From Betaproteobacteria bacterium (lineage in GTDB: Bacteria; Pseudomonadota; Gammaproteobacteria; Burkholderiales; SG8-39), in NCBI GenBank assembly GCA_947482825.1, contig CANKMT010000035.1:1-50674 (forward strand): a stretch of DNA of 50,674 nt. The letters are read 5' to 3'. Below the pieces are notes generated by a model. It was not told where the DNA came from. It did not search any database and saw only the letters and a program-made list of their open reading frames with translations. The translations under genes and the position numbers were made by a program. Shown in pieces: positions 33,427 to 42,892 of this stretch. How positions within the stretch are numbered: the stretch's first letter is position 1; each line of letters begins with the position of its first letter.

Positions 33427-33454
33427 GCATTAGGGAGCGTGCATTAGGGAGCGT
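33427..33454. repeat. Tandem 14-bp duplication
   Basis: GCATTAGGGAGCGT occurs twice in direct, gap-free succession (33427-33440 and 33441-33454), 17 nt after the HU stop. It looks like a recent slippage duplication. The rest of the 130-nt gap up to the HNH gene shows only a weak 5-bp hairpin (GCCCC-CTGA-GGGGC) with no T-tract. Confidence 0.8.
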
Positions 33455-33540
33455 TGCCAAGTCCAAAGGGTTTCGGCAGAATCGCCCGGTCGCCCCGCCC
33501 CCTGAGGGGCTGATAGGAAGGGTTCCCGGAATGCCTGCCC

Positions 33541-34119
33541 ATGAATAGCCCGCTGATTCTCTCGCTTGACCTGCATGGTGTGCCGCATCGCTGGATCAGC
33601 TGGCAGCAGGCCTGCTTCTATTACGCCAAGAATCTGGTCGCCTGGACGATGGGCGATCGCACGTTCACTTTCAATGGCGGCATTTCCAGGGCGACAGGCG
33701 AACGCTCGAGCATCACCGCGCATTCCATCATTGCCATCAAAGGCAAGGCGATGGCGAGGAAGGGTTTCAACCACGTCCCGCCTCTAAACAACCGCGAGCT
33801 TTTCCGGCGCGATTGCCAGATCTGCGCGTATTGCGGCGGCGACTTCCACTACTTCAGGCTGACACGCGACCACATCACGCCGCTCTCGCGCGGCGGGAAA
33901 GACACCTGGATGAACGTGGTGACGGCCTGCCGCCACTGCAACGGCCTCAAGCGCAATCGCACGCCGGAGGAGGCGGGCACTGAGTTGCTCTATGCCCCCT
34001 ACGTTCCCAACAAGGCCGAATACCTGATCCTCACCAATCGGCGGATCTTTTCCGACCAGATGGAGTTTCTCAAGCAGCATGTGTCGGCGCATTCGCGCCT
34101 GACGCTCGCTGCCGCGTGA
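33541..34119 (+). CDS. HNH endonuclease family protein
   Basis: A 192-aa protein with a C-terminal HNH nuclease domain. Zinc ligands are Cys95 and Cys98 (CAYC) and Cys130 and Cys133 (ACRHCNG); the nuclease motif is RDHITPLSRGGKDTWMNVV with Asp110, His111 and Asn125, followed by GLKRNRTPEEAG. The N-terminal 80 residues (LDLHGVPHRWISWQQACFYY) are those of a widespread chromosomal HNH family in proteobacteria that is not tied to a restriction system. It probably cuts DNA or RNA in an unknown housekeeping or repair task. No methylase or intron is near; a DNA glycosylase gene lies two genes downstream. Confidence 0.88.
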   Translation: MNSPLILSLDLHGVPHRWISWQQACFYYAKNLVAWTMGDRTFTFNGGISRATGERSSITAHSIIAIKGKAMARKGFNHVPPLNNRELFRRDCQICAYCGGDFHYFRLTRDHITPLSRGGKDTWMNVVTACRHCNGLKRNRTPEEAGTELLYAPYVPNKAEYLILTNRRIFSDQMEFLKQHVSAHSRLTLAAA

Positions 34120-34179
34120 CTCGGAACAGGGCCACCAAGAAGGTGTCCCCCGTACCCCCTTCCTCCATGAGGTAGCACT

Positions 34180-35193
34180 GTGCGGGATTTTTGGAGGAAT
34201 AGCGGTTTTCATCTCTTGAGGCGCAATGAGCGGGGGTGGCTGACGGTCACCGACGATTTTCTGCGCGCGTATTACTTGCGGCCGGAGGTGCATCCGCTGG
34301 AGGAGTCCGGCGATGCGGAGCTCGCCCTGCATTCGTCGCTGATGGCCGAGCCCCGCCGCGTGGTCGAGGAAGCGGAGTTTGAGGCGGTCGAGGACGAAGA
34401 TGCGCGCGACAACTATCGCGTCGTCCTGCGTTTTCGCGACCGGCTGATTTCCGCCGGCACAATCGAAGGGTCTTACGCCGGGCTGTTCCGTGCCGGCAGC
34501 GTGGATATCCCGCCGCTCTTCATCGAGCAAATGGCGCATGTGATCTTGCGCAACGTGCTCGACGGCGGTGAAGATCCGCTGCGGCTGCGCGCCGGTGAAC
34601 TGTTTTTCCGCGACCAGAAACTGAACCTGCAGGAAAGCACCATCCTCCTTGCCGACCTGGAAACGGTGGAGATGCACGCCGCCGGCAACGCTTATGGAAG
34701 CATCGGGCGCCTGATTGTGGAGGCGCAAACCAGCCTGAAGAGCGTGGAGCTCGACGTGCTCGACCGCGACAACGCCGAGCTTTATTGGAAGCGCGAATCC
34801 CGGCACGACACGGTGATCAGCATCAACCATGGACGCGCGGCGCTCGAGGCCTTGTGCCGCGTGATCGAAGCGTGGGTCGGTCATTTTCATGGCATCGAGG
34901 TCCGCGTAAAGCCGCTCGCGCGGATCGACGAGCCGCGCTGGGCCTGGCATATCGGCCTGGATGCGGCCTCGACGAGCATGCTGAACGACCTGTACGAAGG
35001 CATCGAAGTGGATCATGGCCGGATGCGCAGGTTGCTCTCGCTTTTCCGCATGGACTTTGTCGATGCATCCGACATGCGGCCGGACATCGCGGGGCGGCCG
35101 GTCTACATGGCGCTTTCAGCCAGCGAGGACGACGTGGTCCGGATGAAGCCGCAGAACCTCCTGGTGAATTTTCCCTTGGCGAGGGCGTCGTGA
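34180..35193 (+). CDS. Uncharacterised conserved protein (DUF6352-like)
   Basis: A 337-aa soluble protein without signal peptide. The opening MRDFWRNSGFHLLRRNERGW and RPEVHPLEESGDAE agree with my memory of DUF6352, a betaproteobacterial family of unknown function. No catalytic motif or DNA-binding domain is evident; acidic and hydrophobic residues alternate along the chain. The start is a GTG at 34180. Its stop overlaps the GTG of the downstream glycosylase gene (GTGA), so the two are probably made together, the only clue to its role. Confidence 0.75.
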   Translation: MRDFWRNSGFHLLRRNERGWLTVTDDFLRAYYLRPEVHPLEESGDAELALHSSLMAEPRRVVEEAEFEAVEDEDARDNYRVVLRFRDRLISAGTIEGSYAGLFRAGSVDIPPLFIEQMAHVILRNVLDGGEDPLRLRAGELFFRDQKLNLQESTILLADLETVEMHAAGNAYGSIGRLIVEAQTSLKSVELDVLDRDNAELYWKRESRHDTVISINHGRAALEALCRVIEAWVGHFHGIEVRVKPLARIDEPRWAWHIGLDAASTSMLNDLYEGIEVDHGRMRRLLSLFRMDFVDASDMRPDIAGRPVYMALSASEDDVVRMKPQNLLVNFPLARAS

Positions 35194-35834
35194 GCGAGCC
35201 TGCGCTCCTCGTCAAGCCGGAATTCTGGGCCCGGGCGAAGCGTGAACTGGCGCGCAGCGATCCGGTCATGGCAAAGATCATCCGCGCCTACCCGCGCGTG
35301 TCGCTGCAGCGCCGCGGCGAGCCGTTCTTCACGCTTGCGCGCTCGATCGTCGGCCAGCAGATCTCGGTCAAGGCGGCGCAGAGCATCTGGAATCGCGTCG
35401 CGGCGCTGGCGCCGCAAATGCAGCCTGATGAGATCCTCAAGCTCTCGCAGCGCAAGCGCCGCCTCAGGGCGGCCGGGTTATCGGACCGCAAGGTCGAGTA
35501 CATCGTCGACCTTGCCCGGCATTTTTCCGAGGGCACGATCCATCCGGCCCGGTGGGGCGAGATGGGCGATGAGGCGGTCATTGGGGAACTCATCGAGGTG
35601 CGCGGCATCGGCCGGTGGACCGCCGAAATGTTCCTGATGTTCAACCTGCTGCGCCCGGATGTGTTTCCCGTCGCCGACCTCGGAGTGCAGAAGGCGGTGC
35701 ACCTGCACTACTACGACGACCAGAAGATCTCCCTCGAGCGCTTGCGCGAGCACGGCGAGGCGTGGCGCCCGTGGCGCTCGGTGGCCACGTGGTACCTGTG
35801 GCGCAGCCTCGATCCGGTGCCCGTAGAGTACTAG
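35190..35834 (+). CDS. AlkA-like DNA-3-methyladenine glycosylase II
   Basis: A 214-aa DNA glycosylase of the helix-hairpin-helix GPD superfamily. SIVGQQISVKAAQSIWNR is the AlkA-type first block; the hairpin is VRGIGRWTAEM (about residues 137-147), and the catalytic Asp is Asp163 in FPVADLGVQKAV. There are no Cys ligands for a 4Fe-4S cluster, which separates it from Nth/MutY. It lacks the AlkA N-terminal domain and resembles short Mag-type enzymes that remove alkylated purines. The start is GTG 35190, overlapping the stop of the preceding gene. Confidence 0.9.
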   Translation: MSEPALLVKPEFWARAKRELARSDPVMAKIIRAYPRVSLQRRGEPFFTLARSIVGQQISVKAAQSIWNRVAALAPQMQPDEILKLSQRKRRLRAAGLSDRKVEYIVDLARHFSEGTIHPARWGEMGDEAVIGELIEVRGIGRWTAEMFLMFNLLRPDVFPVADLGVQKAVHLHYYDDQKISLERLREHGEAWRPWRSVATWYLWRSLDPVPVEY

Positions 35835-35895
35835 GTGCGGGGGAGCCAGAATCCCCCCCCGCGCCCCCCGGGGAGCGGTAGCGTAAAATCCGGTC

Positions 35896-36879
35896 ATGCC
35901 GCTGCCCGCCAGCAAGACCACGTTCCTGGAATTCGAGCAGCCGATCGCCGACCTCGAGACGCGCATCGAAGAGTTGCGCTTCGTGCAGGATGACTCCGCC
36001 GTCGACATCTCCGAGGAAATCGCCCGGCTGCAGAAGAAGAGCCAGGTCCTCACGAAGGAGATTTACGCCAAGCTCACGCCCTGGCAGGTCGCCCAGGTGG
36101 CGCGCCATCCGCAGAGGCCCTATACCCTCGACTACATCGGCATGCTGTTTACCGGGTTCGAGGAACTTCACGGCGACCGCCTGTTTGCCGACGACCAGTC
36201 CATCGTCGGCGGCCTCGCGCGCTTCAACGGCGAATCGTGCATGGTGATCGGCCACCAGAAAGGCCGCGACACCAAGGAAAAGATCACGCGCAACTTTGGC
36301 ATGCCCAAGCCCGAGGGCTACCGCAAAGCGCTGCGGCTCATGAAGCTGGCCGAGAAGTTCAAGCTGCCGGTGTTCACGTTCGTGGACACGCCCGGCGCGT
36401 ATCCAGGAATCGATGCCGAAGAACGCGGGCAGTCCGAGGCGATCGGCCGCAACCTGTATGCAATGGCCTCCCTTCGCGTGCCGCTGATCTGTACCGTGAT
36501 CGGGGAGGGCGGTTCGGGCGGGGCCCTCGCGATTGCGGTAGGCGACATCACGATCATGATGCAGTACTCGACCTACTCGGTGATCTCTCCCGAAGGTTGC
36601 GCTTCCATCCTCTGGAAAAGCGCGGACAGGGCGCCTGAAGCGGCCGAAACGCTGGGTATTACGGCCAGCCGATTGAAGACCCTCGGCGTGGTCGACAAGA
36701 TTGTCAACGAACCGCTAGGCGGCGCGCACAGGGACCCGGAAGCCGCAGCGCAGGCGCTGAAGAAGACGCTCGCCGAGGCGCTCAAGCATCTCCGGTCCAA
36801 GAAGCCCGCGTTGCTCGTCGAAGAACGCCTCGAGCGCCTCATGGGCTATGGCAAGTTCAAGGAAACCGGCGCGAAATAA
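35896..36879 (+). CDS. accA: Acetyl-CoA carboxylase carboxyltransferase subunit alpha
   Basis: The alpha subunit of the carboxyltransferase that transfers CO2 from carboxybiotin to acetyl-CoA, the first step of fatty-acid synthesis; it works with AccD, which is not in this window. Typical segments are [93 protein letters not shown] and [16 protein letters not shown]. 327 aa is the normal length. It precedes tilS, the order found in E. coli as well. Confidence 0.97.
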   Translation: MPLPASKTTFLEFEQPIADLETRIEELRFVQDDSAVDISEEIARLQKKSQVLTKEIYAKLTPWQVAQVARHPQRPYTLDYIGMLFTGFEELHGDRLFADDQSIVGGLARFNGESCMVIGHQKGRDTKEKITRNFGMPKPEGYRKALRLMKLAEKFKLPVFTFVDTPGAYPGIDAEERGQSEAIGRNLYAMASLRVPLICTVIGEGGSGGALAIAVGDITIMMQYSTYSVISPEGCASILWKSADRAPEAAETLGITASRLKTLGVVDKIVNEPLGGAHRDPEAAAQALKKTLAEALKHLRSKKPALLVEERLERLMGYGKFKETGAK

Positions 36880-36961
36880 GACCTCAGCGGCCTCCCCGAT
36901 CGGCGGGTCGGGCGGCGTCGCGCAGGTTGCCAAGGCCATCCATGGCGCGCTGGACACCTCG

Positions 36962-38200
36962 ATGGATCGCGCCTCGGCCCGCAAGTCTTCCGTTTGCGTA
37001 GCCCTTTCCGGCGGCGTCGATTCCGTGGTGCTCCTGCACGGTCTTGCCTCGACCGCAAAAGGGGGCGACCTTGAACTCTCGGCGCTCCACGTCAATCACG
37101 GCCTCAGTCCGAGCGCTTACGCCTGGGAACGCAATTGCCGCACGTTGTGCCGCCGCCTTCGCGTTCCCCTGACCGTGAGGCGCGTAAAGGTGCCCGCCCG
37201 GCGCCGGCAGGGCTTGGAGTCGGCCGCCCGCTCCGCCAGGTATGCGGCCCTGGCAAGCGTGAGGGCGGATTTCGTTGTGCTCGCCCACCAGATCGACGAC
37301 CAGGCCGAGACCGTTCTCCTCAACTTGCTTCGTGGAGCGGGTTTGCGTGGCGCCGCGGCGATGCCTGAAGTCGGCCCACTGCCCGCGGTTGAGGCGGACA
37401 GCGCGAACGAGAACGCGCCGCGCGCGTGGCGTCCGTTTCTCTCGGTGCCTCGTGAAATCATCGTGGCCTACGCCATCGCCCATCGCTTGCATTGGGATGA
37501 GGACGAGAGCAATGCCGATGAGGCGCTGTCACGCAACTGGCTGCGTCGCAGGGTGGCCCCGCTGCTTGCCTCGCGATATCCGCGCTGGCGCGAAAGCCTG
37601 GCGCGCGCGGCGGCGCATTTCGGTGAAGCCGAGGCTTTGCTTTCGCGCGCATCGAGCGAACGCCTCCGAGTCGAGGACCTGCGCGGCGCGACCAAGGGCC
37701 GGGCACGGCTCATGCTGCGGGACTTCCTGCGCACCGGCGGCACCCGCGCGCCGGATGCGCGTCGCCTAGATGAAATGCTGCGCCAGGTGCTCGACGCCGG
37801 CCCCGAAGCGCGACTCGAAATTGCGCACGATGGGAGCGTGTTGCGCCGCTATCGCGATGAACTTTCTTTGCAGCCGGCGAAGCGATTGCAGGGCAAGGTG
37901 GTGTTCCATCCCTGCAAGGGCGCCGGAATCGACGCGATCAAGCTGCGCGCGCTGCCGGTCACCGTGCGCCTGCGGCAGGGCGGCGAGCGCCTGCGGCTCG
38001 AGGCCGGGCGCCCGAGCCGGACCCTGAAGAACCTGTACCAGGAAGCCGGTATTCCGCCGTGGGAACGCGACCACCGGCCGCTTGTCTATAGCGGCGACGA
38101 ACTTGTCTGGGTGCCGGGTCTGGGGATCGCCGCTGGCTACGGCGCTGCCAAGGCTCGGGCCGGGCTGCTCCCGGAGTGGATTCGGCCTCGTCTGGAGTAG
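36962..38200 (+). CDS. tilS: tRNA(Ile)-lysidine synthase TilS
   Basis: Converts the wobble cytidine of the AUA-reading tRNA-Ile to lysidine using ATP and lysine; essential in most bacteria. The PP-loop SGGVDS is at residues 16-21, then LHVNHGLSPSA, LAHQIDDQAETVLLNLLRGA, and the C-terminal TilS domain with RLRQGGERLRLEAGRPSRTL. From ATG 36962 it has 412 aa. An in-frame ATG at 36848, inside accA, would add 38 residues; no usable GTG or TTG lies between the two. The later ATG leaves a short but acceptable N-terminus, so the start is not certain. Confidence 0.93.
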   Translation: MDRASARKSSVCVALSGGVDSVVLLHGLASTAKGGDLELSALHVNHGLSPSAYAWERNCRTLCRRLRVPLTVRRVKVPARRRQGLESAARSARYAALASVRADFVVLAHQIDDQAETVLLNLLRGAGLRGAAAMPEVGPLPAVEADSANENAPRAWRPFLSVPREIIVAYAIAHRLHWDEDESNADEALSRNWLRRRVAPLLASRYPRWRESLARAAAHFGEAEALLSRASSERLRVEDLRGATKGRARLMLRDFLRTGGTRAPDARRLDEMLRQVLDAGPEARLEIAHDGSVLRRYRDELSLQPAKRLQGKVVFHPCKGAGIDAIKLRALPVTVRLRQGGERLRLEAGRPSRTLKNLYQEAGIPPWERDHRPLVYSGDELVWVPGLGIAAGYGAAKARAGLLPEWIRPRLE

Positions 38201-38238
38201 CCGCAAGCCATTGTTTTTACGAAACTCCCGAGAGTCCG

Positions 38239-38247
38239 TGCTAAAAT
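38239..38247 (+). promoter_or_regulatory. Putative extended -10 promoter of ndk
   Basis: TG-C-TAAAAT at 38239-38247 is an extended -10 element; a good -35 at 17 bp is lacking, as expected for this type. Transcription would begin near 38254, giving a leader of about 30 nt with ACGGAG before the ATG at 38285. It could drive ndk and the run of genes that follows. Confidence 0.5.
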
Positions 38248-38284
38248 AACGGGTTTTCTTACCAAGCTTACGGAGCAGCAGAAC

Positions 38285-38710
38285 ATGGCGGTTGAACGCA
38301 CTCTTTCCATCATCAAGCCCGACGCAGTCAAGAAGAACGCCATCGGGCGCATCGTCGCCCGTTTCGAGGCCGCAGGCCTCAAGGTCATTGCGATGCGCAT
38401 GAAGCACCTTTCGCGCGCCGAGGCCGAAGGATTCTATGCGGTGCATCGCGAGCGCCCCTTCTTCAAGGATCTCGTCGAGTTCATGATCTCCGGACCGGTG
38501 GTGGTCCAGGCGCTCGAAGGCGAGAACGCGATCGCAAAGAATCGCGAACTCATGGGCGCGACCGATCCCAAGAAAGCGGACAAGGGCACGATCCGCGCCG
38601 ATTTCGCCGATTCGATCGACGCAAACGCTGTGCACGGTTCCGATGCGCCGGAGACGGCCAATGTCGAGATCGCGTATTTCTTTGCCGCAAGTGAAGTGCA
38701 CAGCCGGTAA
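38285..38710 (+). CDS. ndk: Nucleoside diphosphate kinase
   Basis: Transfers the gamma-phosphate of ATP to nucleoside diphosphates through a phospho-His intermediate, balancing NTP and dNTP pools. The 141-aa sequence has the invariant Lys11 (SIIKPDAV), the Kpn-loop region [26 protein letters not shown] and the active site NAVHGSD with His117. It starts the core run; rlmN follows after 15 nt. Confidence 0.97.
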   Translation: MAVERTLSIIKPDAVKKNAIGRIVARFEAAGLKVIAMRMKHLSRAEAEGFYAVHRERPFFKDLVEFMISGPVVVQALEGENAIAKNRELMGATDPKKADKGTIRADFADSIDANAVHGSDAPETANVEIAYFFAASEVHSR

Positions 38711-38725
38711 GCCGGCCCGCTCGCA

Positions 38726-39829
38726 ATGACCGGAACCAATCTTCTCGACCTCGACCCGGCAGGGCTGCAGGCGTATTTCGCCGCAATGGGCGAGAAGCCG
38801 TTTCGCGCCACCCAGGTGCTGCGCTGGATCCACCAGCGCGGCGCGTCCGATTTCGAAGCGATGACCGACGTCGCCAAGTCGTTGCGCTCCAAGCTCGCGC
38901 TTTCGGCGCGCGTCGAGCCTCCGCAGGTGGTCGGCGACAGCGTTTCGGAAGACCGCACGCGCAAGTGGCTGATCAAGGTCGACGGCGCCAACGCGGTGGA
39001 GTCCGTATTCATCCCGGAGACCAGGCGCGGTACCCTGTGCGTGTCGAGCCAGGCCGGTTGCGTGCTGGACTGCGCTTTTTGCTCCACGGGGAAGCAGGGA
39101 TTCAACCGCAATCTCACGACGGCCGAAATCATCGGGCAGTTGTGGATTGCGAGGCGCGAGCTTGGTTCCGGCAGTCAGCCCGGCGAGCGCATCGTCACGA
39201 ACGTGGTGATGATGGGAATGGGCGAGCCCTTGCTCAACCTCGACAACGTGATCCCGGCGCTGCGCCTGATGCTCGACGACAATGCCTACGGGCTTTCGCG
39301 CCGGCGCGTTACCGTCTCGACCTCCGGCGTGGTGCCGGGCATGGACCGGCTGGCGGAGGAATGTCCGGTGGCGCTTGCAGTGTCGCTGCACGCATCGAAC
39401 GACGCATTGCGCGACCAACTCGTCCCGGTGAACAGGAAGTACCCGATCAAGGAACTGATCGCCGCCTGCAACCGCTATCTCGATCGCGCGCCGCGCGATT
39501 TCATCACGTTCGAATACGTCATGCTGGAGGGCGTGAACGATGCCGATGCCAATGCGCACGAACTGGTGGCCCTTTCGCGCAGGATCAAGTGCAAGTTCAA
39601 CCTGATCCCGTTCAATCCCTTCCCCAATTCGGGTTTCGCCCGCTCCTCTGCGGAACGCATCCGGCGTTTCGCCGAAATCCTCCAGCGTGCGGACCTCACG
39701 GTCACGACGCGAAAGACCCGCGGCGAAGCGATCGACGCCGCCTGCGGGCAACTTGCCGGGGATGTAGCCGACCGTACCCGCCGCACCCGCATTGACATTG
39801 ATGTGCCAGTCAAGGAGGTTCGCGCATGA
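38726..39829 (+). CDS. rlmN: Dual-specificity rRNA/tRNA (adenine-C2) methyltransferase RlmN
   Basis: Radical SAM enzyme that methylates C2 of A2503 in 23S rRNA and A37 in some tRNAs. The 4Fe-4S ligands are Cys112, Cys116 and Cys119 ([11 protein letters not shown]); [10 protein letters not shown] is the SAM motif, and the second catalytic Cys lies in [10 protein letters not shown] near residue 345. Length, 367 aa, is normal. The gene overlaps the next by 4 nt (ATGA). Confidence 0.97.
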   Translation: MTGTNLLDLDPAGLQAYFAAMGEKPFRATQVLRWIHQRGASDFEAMTDVAKSLRSKLALSARVEPPQVVGDSVSEDRTRKWLIKVDGANAVESVFIPETRRGTLCVSSQAGCVLDCAFCSTGKQGFNRNLTTAEIIGQLWIARRELGSGSQPGERIVTNVVMMGMGEPLLNLDNVIPALRLMLDDNAYGLSRRRVTVSTSGVVPGMDRLAEECPVALAVSLHASNDALRDQLVPVNRKYPIKELIAACNRYLDRAPRDFITFEYVMLEGVNDADANAHELVALSRRIKCKFNLIPFNPFPNSGFARSSAERIRRFAEILQRADLTVTTRKTRGEAIDAACGQLAGDVADRTRRTRIDIDVPVKEVRA

Positions 39830-40644
39830 CGCAGTCGCGCTTTGGTATCCGAAACCTGAAAGTCTTTCTGGCCCTGCTCGTGCCCGCCCTGATCGCCGGC
39901 TGTGCCGGGACAGGCGGCGGCCCGGTCGAGCCGGAGCTTTCCCAGTCGACCAGCGACATCACCGGTTCCGGGGACGCCCGCAACCGCGCCCGCGCGAACA
40001 CGGAGCTTGCGGCCCTGTATTACGAACGTGGCAACCTCGGCGTGGCCCTTGAGGTCCTGCGCACCGCGACGGCCTCGGATGCGAGCTATGCGCCGGCACA
40101 CGGCATGCTGGGCCTGGTCTACATGGACCTGCGCGAAAACCAGCTGGCGCAGCAGAGCTTCGAGCGGGCATTGCGATTCGCCCCCACCGACCCGGACATC
40201 AACCACAACTACGGCTGGTTCCTTTGCCAGACCGGCAAGGAAGCGGAATCCGCGCGCTATTTCCTGCAGGCCGTGCGCAATCCGCTGTATCCGACGCCGT
40301 GGAAATCCTTGTCGGCCGCAGGGCAATGCGCGCTGCAGAAGGACAATCTCAAGGATGCGGCGGACTATTTCGGGCGCGCGCTCAAGCTCGATCCCGACGA
40401 GCCGAACGCGTTGCTCAAGATGGCGATCATCAACTACCGCAACGGCGAGGTCGCCGAAACGCGGCGGCTGATCTCGCGCTACAACCGCATTACCGAGCCG
40501 ACCGCCGAGGCCCTTTGGCTGGGTCTGCGGCTCGAACGCAAAGCCGGCGACAGGACCGCCGAAAGCAGTTACGCCAACCAGCTGCGCCGGCGATTTCCCA
40601 ACTCGCGCGAGTTCCAGCAGTTGCAGCGCGGCGAGTACGACTGA
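39826..40644 (+). CDS. pilW: Type IV pilus biogenesis lipoprotein PilW/PilF
   Basis: An outer-membrane TPR lipoprotein that acts as pilotin for the PilQ secretin. The lipobox LIAGC places the lipidated Cys at residue 26, and five or six TPRs follow ([60 protein letters not shown]). 272 aa is the family size. It begins with an ATGA overlap on rlmN, and its place between rlmN and rodZ is the standard betaproteobacterial and gammaproteobacterial arrangement. Confidence 0.93.
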   Translation: MTQSRFGIRNLKVFLALLVPALIAGCAGTGGGPVEPELSQSTSDITGSGDARNRARANTELAALYYERGNLGVALEVLRTATASDASYAPAHGMLGLVYMDLRENQLAQQSFERALRFAPTDPDINHNYGWFLCQTGKEAESARYFLQAVRNPLYPTPWKSLSAAGQCALQKDNLKDAADYFGRALKLDPDEPNALLKMAIINYRNGEVAETRRLISRYNRITEPTAEALWLGLRLERKAGDRTAESSYANQLRRRFPNSREFQQLQRGEYD

Positions 40645-40653
40645 GCAACGGGC

Positions 40654-41592
40654 ATGACCCAACAATCCGAAACCGGCGGGCTGCCCGGGAACCCGGAGCC
40701 CGCCGGCACGCATGATCTGCTGGCGGAACGAGGCGCCGAGCCCGCTTCGATGGCCGCTTTGGCGGCGCGGCGCGCCGAACTGGGCATGAGCCTCGAGGAC
40801 GTCGCCAACCAGCTCAAGTTCGCGCCGCGCTTGATCCAGACGCTCGAATCCGGCGATTTCGACAAGCTCCCCGGGCGCACTTTCGCGCGCGGCATGCTGC
40901 GCAGCTACGCCAAGCTGCTCAAGATCGATCCCGCGCCTTACCTCGCGCAGATCGGCCCGAGCGTCGCCCAGCACCTGGTCACCGAGCAGGCCGTGTCGTT
41001 GCGTGCGCCGATCCCTTTTTCCGAAGGCGGCCGGCACGTCAATCTCGTCTACATGCTGCTTTCGATCCTGTTCCTCGCGGTGGTCGTCTTTTTCGCTTTC
41101 GAATGGTTCCATGAGAGGGGCCGCCCGGGCAAACTCGCGTTCGTGGCGCCGGGGCGGGCAGCGCCCGCGGGGGAAGAAGCCTCGGGGTCGGCGCCCAATC
41201 CGGCCAGCATCGCAACGGCCGGCACGCCGCAAATCAGCAAGGAAAAGCCGGCGACATTTGCGAGCGCCGGTCCGGTGCCGATTCCGGAAACCGCGCCTCG
41301 CGCCGATGCTGCGGCCGGCGCGAGTTCCGCGAGCCGGACCCTGCCCGCGCCGGGCAATGGGCGCATCGTCATGCGGTTCGGCAAGGACGCCTGGGTCGAG
41401 ATCAAGGCGCGCAACGGCCAGACGCTGTTCTCGCAGCTGAATCCCGGGGGCACGGAAAAGATCGTCGAGGGCGATCCGCCCTTCGATGTGACGATCGGCA
41501 ATGCACCCAACGTCCATCTGACCTACAACGACCGGCCGGTCGACCTCAAGCCGCATTTCAGGGTCGACGTCGCCCGGCTGACGCTTCACTGA
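40654..41592 (+). CDS. rodZ: RodZ-like cytoskeletal membrane protein
   Basis: A 312-aa bitopic protein that links MreB to the cell-wall elongation machinery. Residues 33-95 form the Cro-type helix-turn-helix ([39 protein letters not shown]), one membrane helix spans about 130-149 ([18 protein letters not shown]), a Pro/Ala-rich linker follows, and the C-terminal DUF4115 domain contains [20 protein letters not shown]. In RodZ the HTH binds MreB rather than DNA. It is 9 nt after pilW. Confidence 0.92.
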   Translation: MTQQSETGGLPGNPEPAGTHDLLAERGAEPASMAALAARRAELGMSLEDVANQLKFAPRLIQTLESGDFDKLPGRTFARGMLRSYAKLLKIDPAPYLAQIGPSVAQHLVTEQAVSLRAPIPFSEGGRHVNLVYMLLSILFLAVVVFFAFEWFHERGRPGKLAFVAPGRAAPAGEEASGSAPNPASIATAGTPQISKEKPATFASAGPVPIPETAPRADAAAGASSASRTLPAPGNGRIVMRFGKDAWVEIKARNGQTLFSQLNPGGTEKIVEGDPPFDVTIGNAPNVHLTYNDRPVDLKPHFRVDVARLTLH

Positions 41593-41606
41593 GCGCGGGA
41601 TCGGGC

Positions 41607-42890
41607 ATGGCCGTACTCGCGCGAAGGAAATCCCGCCAGGTCATGGTCGGGCACGTGGCCATCGGCGGGGACGCGCCGATCATCGTACAGTCGATGACCA
41701 ACACGGACACGGCGGACGCGCAATCCACGGTGCGCCAGGTGGCGGAACTCGCCCGTGCCGGCTCGGAGATCGTGCGCATCACGGTCAATTCGCCCGAGGC
41801 GGCCGCGCAAGTTGCGACGATCCGCGAAAAGCTCGATGCGATGGGCTGCGACGTCCCGCTCGTCGGCGACTTCCATTTCAACGGGCACCGGCTGCTCAAG
41901 CAGTATCCCGAATGCGCGGAGGCGCTCGCCAAATATCGCATCAACCCGGGCAACGTCGGCCACGGCAAGAAACGCGACGACCAGTTCTCGACCATGATCG
42001 AAGCCGCGTGCCGGTACGCAAAGCCCGTGCGCATCGGCGTCAACTGGGGCTCGCTCGACCCGGAACTGCTCGCGCGCATGATGGACGAGAACGCCCGCAG
42101 CGCCGAGCCGCTGGATGCCGCCGGAATCATGCGCGAGGCCCTGATCGCTTCCGCGCTCGAGTCGGCCGCGCAAGCGGTTCAGTGGGGGTTGCCGGCCGAG
42201 CGCATCGCGATCTCCTGCAAGGTCAGCGGCGTGCAGGACCTCATCGCCGTCTACCGCGAGCTTGCGCGCCGCTGCGACTATGCGCTGCATCTGGGCCTGA
42301 CCGAAGCGGGCATGGGCTCCAAAGGCATCGTCGCCTCCAGTGCGGCCATGGGCATCCTCTTGCAGGAAGGCATCGGCGATACGATCCGGGTGAGCCTTAC
42401 GCCCGAGCCCAACGGCGATCGCACGCGCGAGGTCATCGTGGCGCAGGAACTGCTCCAGACCATGGGCCTGCGCAGCTTCACGCCGCTGGTGACCGCATGC
42501 CCGGGCTGCGGGCGAACCACGAGCACCTATTTCCAGGAATTGGCCGACAAGATCCAGGGCTACCTGCGCGCCCAGATGCCGATTTGGAAAGCCGCGCACC
42601 CCGGCGTGGAGGAGATGAAAGTCGCGGTCATGGGCTGCGTGGTCAACGGCCCGGGCGAATCCAAGCACGCCGACATCGGCATCAGCCTGCCGGGGACCAA
42701 CGAAGTGCCGGTTGCTCCGGTCTACGTCGACGGCGAAAAGACGGTGACGCTCAAGGGTGGGCGCATCGCGGAGGAATTCCAGGCGATCGTCGCCGGCTAT
42801 GTCGAAAAGAGGTACGGACAAGGGGGGAGGGGGCCAGCCCCTCGCCCCGGTGCCCAACGCCCCGCCTCCATTCCGATCAAGGCAGTGTAG
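41607..42890 (+). CDS. ispG: 4-hydroxy-3-methylbut-2-en-1-yl diphosphate synthase IspG
   Basis: Reduces MEcPP to HMBPP in the MEP pathway, directly after the IspF step encoded at 8.2 kb. A TIM-barrel N-terminal half ([57 protein letters not shown]) is followed by the 4Fe-4S domain with Cys298, Cys301 ([10 protein letters not shown]) and Cys344 ([10 protein letters not shown]). 427 aa, with a short divergent C-terminal tail after VEKRYGQ. It is followed within 2 nt by hisS. Confidence 0.96.
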   Translation: MAVLARRKSRQVMVGHVAIGGDAPIIVQSMTNTDTADAQSTVRQVAELARAGSEIVRITVNSPEAAAQVATIREKLDAMGCDVPLVGDFHFNGHRLLKQYPECAEALAKYRINPGNVGHGKKRDDQFSTMIEAACRYAKPVRIGVNWGSLDPELLARMMDENARSAEPLDAAGIMREALIASALESAAQAVQWGLPAERIAISCKVSGVQDLIAVYRELARRCDYALHLGLTEAGMGSKGIVASSAAMGILLQEGIGDTIRVSLTPEPNGDRTREVIVAQELLQTMGLRSFTPLVTACPGCGRTTSTYFQELADKIQGYLRAQMPIWKAAHPGVEEMKVAVMGCVVNGPGESKHADIGISLPGTNEVPVAPVYVDGEKTVTLKGGRIAEEFQAIVAGYVEKRYGQGGRGPAPRPGAQRPASIPIKAV

Positions 42891-42892
42891 GC

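Noticed and set aside
33541..34119. HNH gene as part of a restriction system or group II intron
   Set aside because: No methyltransferase, specificity subunit or reverse transcriptase is near, and the N-terminal part fits a common stand-alone chromosomal HNH family.
37766..41589. Long minus-strand frames opposite tilS/ndk/rlmN/pilW/rodZ
   Set aside because: They are antisense shadows of well-identified genes, with low-complexity Arg/Gly/Ala-rich products.
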